Below, in pieces: positions 1 through 4,542 of a stretch of DNA of 5,430 nt. The stretch lies in contig JAMCSM010000098.1 of the NCBI GenBank assembly GCA_023380915.1, forward strand, positions 1-5,430. The letters run 5' to 3'. A program made the position numbers and the translations under genes. Source of the stretch: Actinomycetota bacterium. Lineage in GTDB: Bacteria > Actinomycetota > Humimicrobiia > Humimicrobiales > Humimicrobiaceae. The notes under the pieces are model-generated. The model did not search any database. It saw only the letters and a list, made by a program, of their open reading frames with translations, and was not told where the DNA came from. Position 1 is the first letter of the stretch. Each line of letters begins with the position of its first letter.

Positions 1-49
1 TACCAAAAAAGTTTTGTCAAATTTTTTATTCATAAAGGAAAATTAGAAA

Positions 50-82
50 ATTTTAATTAAATTTTAATTTTTTTTTAATTTT
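50..82. repeat. Three tandem 11-bp AT-rich units (possible regulator site)
   Basis: TTTTAAT recurs at 51, 62 and 73, so three consecutive units of exactly 11 bp can be read (50-60, 61-71, 72-82). The first two units are nearly identical and the third has a T in place of its first A. An 11-bp period is what winged-helix response regulators of the OmpR/PhoB family use for tandem binding, and one such regulator is encoded at 3868-4542. A TATATT hexamer follows at 90-95. Low complexity makes chance a real alternative. Confidence 0.3.
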
Positions 83-123
83 GCTTTTATATATTAGGAC
101 AATAGTCTTTTTATTATCTCTTA

Positions 124-160
124 TTAAACAGGAGTTTTATAAAAATTCTTGTTTAATTTT
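124..160 (+). terminator. 15-bp hairpin followed by TTTT; weak terminator or leader hairpin
   Basis: Bases 124-138 pair with 142-156 around the three-base loop ATA. All 15 positions pair in RNA, two of them as G-U. The outer arms are TTAAACA and TGTTTAA. TTTT follows at 157-160. The stem is mostly A-T with few G-C pairs, so as an intrinsic terminator it is weak. It could end an upstream gene outside the window or act in the leader of the cupredoxin operon. Confidence 0.4.
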
Positions 161-276
161 GCAGCCGGATTTTATTAAGTTAATTAATTTCTGGTGAACA
201 ATTTTAATAGTTAAAAAAGTCTGAAATTCTGTAAAAGGGAATAAATTGAATATGAATGGATAGATAACTGAAGGCA

Positions 277-321
277 AAATGTCACAATTTCTAAGAATTT
301 AATTGTTCTTTTAAGACATTT
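277..321 (+). promoter_or_regulatory. Two-part hairpin in the leader of the cupredoxin operon
   Basis: AAATGTC (277-283) pairs with GACATTT (315-321). Directly inside it, ACAATT (284-289) pairs with AATTGT (301-306). This gives 13 pairs interrupted only by an eight-base bulge on the 3' side. There is no T-run directly after it, so it does not look like a terminator. It ends about 50 bases before the first gene and could be a leader structure or an operator dyad. It matches no riboswitch class that I recognise. Confidence 0.3.
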
Positions 322-350
322 GATAAAAAGAAAAATATCTTATGTTTAAT
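320..350 (+). promoter_or_regulatory. Weak candidate promoter for the CuA/polyferredoxin operon
   Basis: TTGATA at 320-325 resembles a -35 box (TTGACA). Possible -10 hexamers downstream are TATGTT (341-346, spacing 15) and TTTAAT (345-350, spacing 19). Neither spacing is ideal, and AT-rich DNA produces such matches easily. It is placed correctly for a short leader ahead of the start at 375. Confidence 0.25.
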
Positions 351-374
351 ATATCGAATTAAAAAGGAATATTG

Positions 375-827
375 ATGAGAAGAAAATTATTAGTATATAT
401 TTTAATGTTTTTTATAACAGCGATTGGTTTGGCTGGGGGGATTATCTGGGCAAACAGCATGACTAAAAGTGAAGAGAAAGTATTTGACATAAGAGCTCGT
501 CAATTTGCATATGATCCTTCAATAATAAAGGTAAAAAAAGGTAGTACGGTTACTATTAAGTTTGAAAGCAAAGACGTTGACCACGGGCTTTATATAGATG
601 GCTACAACATCAATTTAGAAGCTTCTCACGATAAAAGTGCGGAAATTACTTTTGTTGCAAATAAAGCCGGGAAGTTTAAATTTCGTTGTTCTATAGCATG
701 TGGGGCCATGCACCCATTTATGGTCGGACAGTTGATCGTAGAACCCAATTATTTGCTTCCGGGATCCATTGGGTTAAGTTTTGGGTTGGCTATTTCTTCA
801 TTAATTTTTTTAACAAAGAGAAAGTAA
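375..827 (+). CDS. Membrane-tethered CuA-type cupredoxin (COX2-like domain)
   Basis: A 150-residue extracytoplasmic electron carrier with a cytochrome oxidase subunit II-like cupredoxin fold. Residues 5-26 form a membrane segment after a basic N-terminus. The cupredoxin domain spans about 35-125, and a second membrane segment (about 127-146) precedes a C-terminal KRK. The CuA ligand set is complete: H70, C105, C109, H113 and M116, in the pattern C-x3-C-x3-H-x2-M. The H70 to C105 distance of 35 equals that of bovine COX2 (H161 to C196). The COX2 glutamate between the cysteines is I107 here, which should be tolerated because it binds through its backbone carbonyl. ATG at 375 is chosen over TTG at 372 because AGGA (365-368) then sits 6 bases upstream. 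The next gene begins within 5 bases, so the two are probably coupled. An anchor at both ends is unlike true COX2, which has two N-terminal helices. Family assignment is confident; the electron partner is inferred. Confidence 0.88.
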   Translation: MRRKLLVYILMFFITAIGLAGGIIWANSMTKSEEKVFDIRARQFAYDPSIIKVKKGSTVTIKFESKDVDHGLYIDGYNINLEASHDKSAEITFVANKAGKFKFRCSIACGAMHPFMVGQLIVEPNYLLPGSIGLSFGLAISSLIFLTKRK

Positions 828-831
828 GAAT

Positions 832-2289
832 GTGAAAATGTCAAAAAATGAAATTTCCATAGAAGAAGAAGTAAAAATCAATAATGATCTAAAAGTTGAT
901 ACAGGTGCTGTGGGCTTGCGTATCGACCTTTTTAAAAAGATCCCTTTCTTGAAAAGAATTGCGAGAATGAGGAGCTTTCAGTTCGCTGTGATGCTCCCCG
1001 GTCTGGCACTTTTTATATTATTTATCGCTGCAGGTCTTTTCGGAAACACATCTGGAAGTCAGAATATAATTATTGTTTTTGTCTGGATCCTCTGGTGGTT
1101 TCTCCTTATCGTCGGATTAGTACCATTTTTGTCCAGGATTTGGTGTTTGGTGTGTCCATTTCCAGGTGTTGGGGAGTGGCTCCAGAGAAAATCATTTGTA
1201 AGAGCCAACACCGGTAAGTTATTTGGTCTGAATAAGAAATGGCCGGGTAAATTGAGGAATATCTGGATACAAAACTTTGGGTTTCTTATTCTGGCCATCT
1301 TCAGCTCTTACCTGGTAACCAGGCCAATAGCTAGCGTAGCAGCGCTTGGGGGAATAATCATATTGTCTGTAGTAATAATGCTAATATACCAGAAACGGGC
1401 ATTTTGCGTGTACATCTGTCCGGTAGGCGGGTTTCTAGGGCTCTACTCAATGGCCTCTACATTGGAACTTAGGGTAAAATCCAGAGATATATGTAAAGGA
1501 CATAAGACAAAGGAATGTATTACTGGTAGTGAAAGTGGTTACGGATGTCCATGGTTTCAGTATCCAGGTAGCATGGAGAGAAACAACTATTGTGGTTTAT
1601 GCATGGAGTGTGTAAAAACTTGTCCAAAAGATAACATCGCTTTAAATGTTCGGCCATTTGCAAGTGATACAAAAATGAAGGGATTGGATGAAGCCTGGAA
1701 AGCATTTATTATGATGACGCTTGCAGCAGTATATTCTATCTTTTTGTTAGGACCTTGGGGATTTTTAAAAGATTGGGCTAATCCAACAATGTCGGGAAAA
1801 TGGGGGAGCTTCGCAATTTATGCTGTTATACTTGTATCTGCTTGTTTGGTAATTATTCCTGCTATTTATGGGCTCTTTGTCTTACTGGCTAAATTCTTAT
1901 CTAAGGCAGCAGACGTAAATTTTAAGACTCTTTTTATAAGATTTTCATACATTTTAGTACCTATGGGATTAATGTCGTGGATAGCTTTTAGTCTTTCATT
2001 AGTAATGGTCAACTATTCATATATTATCTCAATTATATCCGATCCATTTGGGTGGGGTTGGAATTTATTCCATACAAAATATTTCCATTGGGCGCCTTTC
2101 CATCCCGAGCTACTACCGTACCTGCAAGTTTTTGTTCTTCTGGTGGGAATGGTTATTTCAATATTCAAAGGATTCCAAGTAGCAAAAGATATATTTAAAG
2201 AAAAAGACAGAGCTATACGTAGCATGATACCGATAGCAGGGTTTCTTGTGCTTATTACAATTGCAATGATAATGTTGTTTGCGGGTTAG
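832..2289 (+). CDS. NapH/NosR-like polytopic membrane polyferredoxin
   Basis: A 485-residue membrane protein likely to move electrons between quinol or a cytoplasmic donor and the outer-face copper proteins. About nine membrane helices are visible: roughly 51-71, 79-101, 148-164, 166-187, 290-308, 326-353, 370-398, 428-446 and 464-484. The Fe-S elements fall on the predicted cytoplasmic side. They are C105-x2-C108-P after helix 2, C192-x3-C196-P after helix 4 (both like the CxxxCP pairs of NapH/NosR/CcoG proteins), and a ferredoxin-like part with C221, C229, C239-P and the classical C254-x2-C257-x2-C260-x3-C264-P. NosR's periplasmic FMN domain is absent. The five-helix C-terminal half goes beyond NapH length and carries H414, H419 and H424 in an outer loop. 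GTG at 832 gives the longest frame; ATG at 838 is an alternative, and neither has a good Shine-Dalgarno, consistent with coupling to the preceding gene. CuA genes flank it on both sides. The family is clear; the physiological role is inferred. Confidence 0.85.
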   Translation: MKMSKNEISIEEEVKINNDLKVDTGAVGLRIDLFKKIPFLKRIARMRSFQFAVMLPGLALFILFIAAGLFGNTSGSQNIIIVFVWILWWFLLIVGLVPFLSRIWCLVCPFPGVGEWLQRKSFVRANTGKLFGLNKKWPGKLRNIWIQNFGFLILAIFSSYLVTRPIASVAALGGIIILSVVIMLIYQKRAFCVYICPVGGFLGLYSMASTLELRVKSRDICKGHKTKECITGSESGYGCPWFQYPGSMERNNYCGLCMECVKTCPKDNIALNVRPFASDTKMKGLDEAWKAFIMMTLAAVYSIFLLGPWGFLKDWANPTMSGKWGSFAIYAVILVSACLVIIPAIYGLFVLLAKFLSKAADVNFKTLFIRFSYILVPMGLMSWIAFSLSLVMVNYSYIISIISDPFGWGWNLFHTKYFHWAPFHPELLPYLQVFVLLVGMVISIFKGFQVAKDIFKEKDRAIRSMIPIAGFLVLITIAMIMLFAG

Positions 2290-2298
2290 ACGCATAGA

Positions 2299-2305
2299 GA
2301 GGTGA
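2299..2305 (+). promoter_or_regulatory. Strong ribosome binding site for the second CuA gene
   Basis: GAGGTGA lies 6 bases upstream of ATG 2312. It fixes that start and gives this gene its own strong initiation inside the operon, in contrast to the weak signal of the polyferredoxin gene before it. Confidence 0.8.
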
Positions 2306-2311
2306 GTAATC

Positions 2312-2788
2312 ATGGATTTTTTTTCAAAACTGGATAAGTTTATAATGAAGATCTCAGGTCTTCTTGTATTAATTGCAATACTTATCTTTCCAGTTGGAGC
2401 TTGGGTTTACGAGTATAAAGTTATCCCCGGAAGATATCCGGAGGGGACTAAAATTATTAATATTACAGCTGTTGCAGATAATAAACAAGGGTTGTGGACG
2501 CTTGATAAAGTTTCGGGTATCAATTATTGGTGGGCTGGCGGAATAAAAAGGGCAGACAATATCGTAGTTAAGAAAGGTGATACCTTAATATTTAGAATTA
2601 CCAGCGCTGATGTAAAACATAGTTTCGTAATTGAAGAGCTAGGCATCGATAGCGGTCCATTGAAAACAGGATTTATCAATGAAGTAAAGTTAAAAGCTGA
2701 TAAGGTTGGTTCATATACTTTCAAATGTGGTTTTGTATGCCAAATCCGCCATGAGCAGATGTTTGGTAGACTGATAGTTGAGGAGTAG
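2312..2788 (+). CDS. Membrane-anchored CuA-type cupredoxin, second copy
   Basis: A 158-residue protein with one N-terminal membrane segment (about 13-34) and an extracytoplasmic COX2-like cupredoxin domain (about 46-156). The CuA ligands are complete: H103, C139, C143, H147 and M150, in the pattern C-x3-C-x3-H-x2-M. H103 to C139 is 36 residues, one more than in COX2. The residue equivalent to the COX2 glutamate is F141; nitrous oxide reductase has Trp at that place, so an aromatic there is compatible with CuA. A segment with paired tryptophans (W73, W74) precedes the copper core and resembles the aromatic electron-entry patches of COX2; this is an analogy only. The start at 2312 is supported by a strong Shine-Dalgarno. 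The gene lies 22 bases after the polyferredoxin gene, so the three genes likely form one transcript. It differs from the first copy in lacking a C-terminal helix. No COX1 gene is nearby, so it is not called coxB. Confidence 0.88.
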   Translation: MDFFSKLDKFIMKISGLLVLIAILIFPVGAWVYEYKVIPGRYPEGTKIINITAVADNKQGLWTLDKVSGINYWWAGGIKRADNIVVKKGDTLIFRITSADVKHSFVIEELGIDSGPLKTGFINEVKLKADKVGSYTFKCGFVCQIRHEQMFGRLIVEE

Positions 2789-2809
2789 TAGATTATAAAA
2801 GAGGAAGAT

Positions 2810-2894
2810 ATGACATTAAATAGTATTTTTTACTATAGATAATAATGAAATCCAAGCAATATCAAGCAAGCTAAAGAACTTATTTGATGGTTAA
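2810..2894 (+). pseudogene. Possible small reading frame broken at a T6 run
   Basis: GAGGA (2801-2805) precedes ATG 2810, which opens ten codons before a stop (2840-2842). If one T were missing from the run of six at 2826-2831, the frame would instead continue to TAA at 2892-2894. That would give a 27-residue peptide with a plausible amphipathic end (residues I, L, F spaced among K, N and D). It may be a decayed gene, a sequencing slip in the homopolymer, or chance. I do not recognise the peptide. Confidence 0.18.
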
Positions 2895-2950
2895 ATAAAG
2901 ATAAAAATTAGCTGCTATGCATATATAAGTATTAAGAAAAATAGAAAATA

Positions 2951-2990
2951 AAAGGAGGCAGATATTTTAAAAAAGAAAATTAACATCTAA
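2951..2990 (+). other. Orphan Shine-Dalgarno with a short remnant frame
   Basis: AAAGGAGG (2951-2958) is as strong as the Shine-Dalgarno of the lipoprotein gene, but no ATG, GTG or TTG follows at a usable distance. An ATT codon at 2964 would open eight residues, Leu then three Lys, like the start of a signal peptide, ending at TAA 2988-2990. The simplest reading is the remnant of a decayed gene start. A leader peptide with a rare ATT start is less likely. Confidence 0.25.
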
Positions 2991-3007
2991 TTAACATTAA
3001 TTATTAT
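2980..3007 (+). promoter_or_regulatory. Promoter and direct-repeat operator of the cupredoxin lipoprotein gene
   Basis: TTAACA (2980-2985) and TATTAT (3002-3007) are each one base from the sigma-70/sigma-A consensus and are 16 bases apart. A transcript would start near 3014, just ahead of the ribosome binding site. TTAACA is repeated at 2991-2996, giving TTAACA-N5-TTAACA with an 11-bp period. That is the layout of PhoP/PhoB-type boxes, known from Bacillus PhoP. The lipoprotein gene therefore probably has its own promoter, possibly controlled by an OmpR/PhoB-family regulator such as the one at 3868-4542. Confidence 0.5.
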
Positions 3008-3029
3008 TTTTGAAAAAGGAGGTTTCATA

Positions 3030-3509
3030 ATGTCAAAGAGATGGTTATTAATTTTTGTTGCTGCTATAATCTTAATTATGGTTTTATCTGGTTGTACAGC
3101 AAGTGGGGGAAGTAAGCCCAAAACTCAAGTTATCAACATTTATCTTGAACAAAAATTCACGCGTCCTGAAGATCCGTTATTGAAGATAAATCCAGAAATT
3201 CATGATCAGCTGATAACTTCATTTGAAGAATGGGTACCAAATGTAATTGTAGTATCAAAAGGAGATACAGTAAAACTCCAAGTTTCCAATCCTCTTGAAA
3301 GTATCCACAGCCTGGCAATACCTGACTTTAATGTAGATACTGGTTCGATAGCCCCGAAAGGCGGCACTGCGACAATAGAGTTTGTTGCAGATAAAGCCGG
3401 AACTTTTCCCTTTATGTGCAATACTAAATGGGATTCCACTAAAAATCCAGAGCTTTGTGAACCCGACCATGAAATGATGACTGGAACTCTAATTGTTTTA
3501 GATCGATAA
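3030..3509 (+). CDS. Cupredoxin lipoprotein with an expanded CuA-like loop
   Basis: A 159-residue surface lipoprotein. Residues 1-21 form a lipoprotein signal ending in the lipobox L-S-G-C, so C22 would be lipidated and the protein anchored outside the membrane. A cupredoxin domain follows (about 68-157). The copper ligands appear to be H93, C130, C143, H147 and M150. The C143-x3-H147-x2-M150 part has exact CuA spacing and H93 to C130 is 37 residues, but the two cysteines are separated by 12 residues instead of 3. The site could be an expanded CuA centre, or a mononuclear type 1 site using C143 or C130. AAGGAGGT (3016-3023) lies 6 bases before the ATG and fixes the start. The gene has its own promoter and ends before a strong terminator. 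Its likely role is to carry electrons away from the membrane CuA proteins, or to handle copper; neither is proven by the sequence. Confidence 0.82.
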   Translation: MSKRWLLIFVAAIILIMVLSGCTASGGSKPKTQVINIYLEQKFTRPEDPLLKINPEIHDQLITSFEEWVPNVIVVSKGDTVKLQVSNPLESIHSLAIPDFNVDTGSIAPKGGTATIEFVADKAGTFPFMCNTKWDSTKNPELCEPDHEMMTGTLIVLDR

Positions 3510-3572
3510 TATGGAAAAAATCAATCAGAGTATTTGAATTATTTTGGACAAATAACCGAGTCGATGATTGTT

Positions 3573-3601
3573 AAGCGGCAAGACACAATCTTGCCGCTTT
3601 T
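3573..3601 (+). terminator. Intrinsic terminator of the cupredoxin block
   Basis: AAGCGGCAAGA (3573-3583) pairs perfectly over 11 bp with TCTTGCCGCTT (3589-3599) around the loop CACAA. A T-run spans 3598-3601, overlapping the last stem bases. It is G+C-rich against AT-rich surroundings and sits 63 bases after the lipoprotein stop codon. The opposite strand has no matching T-run, so it acts on the + strand only. Confidence 0.88.
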
Positions 3602-3605
3602 CATT

Positions 3606-3735
3606 GTCTCAAACCCAAAACTATAGTTCCTGAAAAACTGCAGAAATCAGATTAAATAAAGAAAGTGTAACGGCTGAAGCAGTTACATCCTCTTGTGTGC
3701 TATTATTGTTCCGGACTGGAGTCCAAATTTGAGAC
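3606..3735 (+). ncRNA. Possible structured RNA or small inverted-repeat element
   Basis: GTCTCAAA (3606-3613) is complementary to TTTGAGAC (3728-3735) and would close a 130-base unit. Inside it, TGTAAC (3666-3671) pairs with GTTACA (3682-3687). That stem is capped by a G-A mismatch, two G-C pairs (G3673-C3680 and C3674-G3679) and a TGAA loop (3675-3678). GGAC (3713-3716) pairs with GTCC (3721-3724) around TGGA. A weaker stem CTGA/TCAG (3630-3633, 3647-3650) has a CTGCAG palindrome in its loop. It could be a non-coding RNA, a leader element of the regulator genes, or a short inverted-repeat element. No known riboswitch consensus was recognised, and an 8-bp repeat at this distance could occur by chance. 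Confidence 0.25.
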
Positions 3736-3749
3736 TGGTGAAGATTTCT

Positions 3750-3790
3750 AAAGATTGAATTTTCATAGTATAATAAATCTTTCGTATAAT
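3750..3790 (+). promoter_or_regulatory. Promoter region of the two-component operon with a dyad
   Basis: A perfect TATAAT at 3785-3790 has TTCATA (3762-3767, four of six matches to TTGACA) 17 bases upstream. A second perfect TATAAT at 3769-3774 lacks a convincing -35 box. The inverted repeat AAAGATT (3750-3756) / AATCTTT (3776-3782) surrounds the -35 box and the upstream TATAAT, and could be an operator. The implied leader to ATG 3868 is about 70 nt. Confidence 0.45.
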
Positions 3791-3867
3791 CTTATATGTG
3801 GTATTTTAAGATTTTGGCTTAATTAATTTAACAAATTGAAAATACATTTATAAGTTAGTATCAATAT

Positions 3868-4542
3868 ATGAAAATTCTAATTGCTGAAGATGAATTACAA
3901 ATACTAAAAATAGTTGCAAAGAGACTTAAAGAGGAAGGTTTTATTGTCGATACGGCAAAAGATGGGAAAATATGCTTATATCTAATTAAAGCATATGAGT
4001 ATGATTGTATAGTCCTCGATATAATGTTGCCGGTTATTGATGGAATCTCAATTCTTAAAAGCTTAAGAGCAAAAAAAATAAATACTCCGGTATTATTATT
4101 AACAGCTAAAAACTCTATAAGCGATAAAGTTAAAGGGCTTGATATGGGTGCTGATGATTACCTTACAAAACCATTTTCCCTTGATGAACTTGTTGCCAGG
4201 GTTAGAGCACTTTTAAGGCGTGAATCGCAAAAGATTGTTAATGAATTAAAAATAGCTGATTTATCCCTGGACCTTATTACCAGGGAAGTCAGACGCAATG
4301 GCAAACTTATCAGCCTGACCTCAAAAGAATATGCACTTCTGGAATATCTCCTTAAAAATAAAGAAAGAACTTTGACAAAAACACAAATTGCTGAAAATAT
4401 CTGGAACTATGATTTTGAATATGATTCCAATATAGTAGAAGTATATATAAAATACCTCAGAAGAAAAATAGATGAAAATTTTAAGGAAAAGCTTATCCAC
4501 AATATAAGAGGCATTGGTTATGTTTTAAAGGTAAAAAAATGA
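3868..4542 (+). CDS. OmpR/PhoB-family response regulator
   Basis: A 224-residue DNA-binding regulator with a receiver domain (about 1-115) and a winged-helix DNA-binding domain (about 128-222). The receiver has the acidic pair E7/D8, the phosphoacceptor D51, T79 in the switch position and K101 before Pro. The output domain has the typical family end, with R-G-I-G-Y preceding V-L-K. Length is standard for the family. The stop codon overlaps the kinase start by ATGA, so the pair is translationally coupled. No Shine-Dalgarno is visible before ATG 3868, unlike the copper genes; the conserved K-I-L-I-A-E-D-E beginning still makes this start secure. Its targets are not shown by the sequence. The adjacent copper genes and the 11-bp direct repeat at 2980-2996 suggest that it regulates them. 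It is similar in architecture to CusR and PhoP, but I do not assign either name. Confidence 0.93.
   Translation: MKILIAEDELQILKIVAKRLKEEGFIVDTAKDGKICLYLIKAYEYDCIVLDIMLPVIDGISILKSLRAKKINTPVLLLTAKNSISDKVKGLDMGADDYLTKPFSLDELVARVRALLRRESQKIVNELKIADLSLDLITREVRRNGKLISLTSKEYALLEYLLKNKERTLTKTQIAENIWNYDFEYDSNIVEVYIKYLRRKIDENFKEKLIHNIRGIGYVLKVKK

Larger units (their letters stand above)
1..374. other. AT-rich non-coding region upstream of the first cupredoxin gene
   Basis: I see no credible coding sequence here; all frames are broken by frequent stops. The only start-like ATG with some context (252) is stopped after three codons. The stretch holds an 11-bp-period tandem repeat (50-82), a TATATT -10-like hexamer at 90-95, a 15-bp hairpin followed by T's (124-160), a second hairpin (277-321) and a weak promoter near the gene (320-350). 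If transcription starts just after 95, the first gene has a leader of about 270 nt. Alternatively the first hairpin ends an upstream gene that lies outside the window. Confidence 0.7.
3602..3867. other. Intergenic region between the copper block and the two-component genes
   Basis: I see no coding sequence. The first half contains an element bounded by an 8-bp inverted repeat with two internal hairpins (3606-3735). The second half is AT-rich and contains the promoter region of the response regulator (3750-3790). Confidence 0.6.

Noticed and set aside
5..27. A6/T6 inverted repeat at the left edge as a terminator
   Set aside because: It pairs almost only A with T, has a mismatch and a short inner stem, and could not form a stable hairpin.
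252..263. ATG at 252 as a leader peptide start
   Set aside because: It is stopped after three codons and has no convincing ribosome binding site.
1059..2225. Open frames on the - strand across the polyferredoxin gene (61-79 codons)
   Set aside because: They lie entirely within a well-supported gene with clear motifs, show no domain, and read like shadow translations.
832..2289. Calling the polyferredoxin NosR
   Set aside because: It lacks the N-terminal periplasmic FMN-binding domain, and no nos gene is in the window. Similarity is limited to the membrane/Fe-S core.
2312..2788. Calling this gene cytochrome c oxidase subunit II (coxB)
   Set aside because: The CuA ligands fit, but there is only one N-terminal helix, the protein is short, and no subunit I or III gene is present.
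2524..3470. Open frames on the - strand across the second cupredoxin and lipoprotein genes
   Set aside because: They are antisense to confident genes, have no ribosome binding site of note and no recognisable protein features.
3606..3735. Assignment to a known riboswitch class
   Set aside because: I compared it from memory with the conserved cores of common classes (including c-di-GMP, cobalamin, SAM, lysine, THF) and saw no match.
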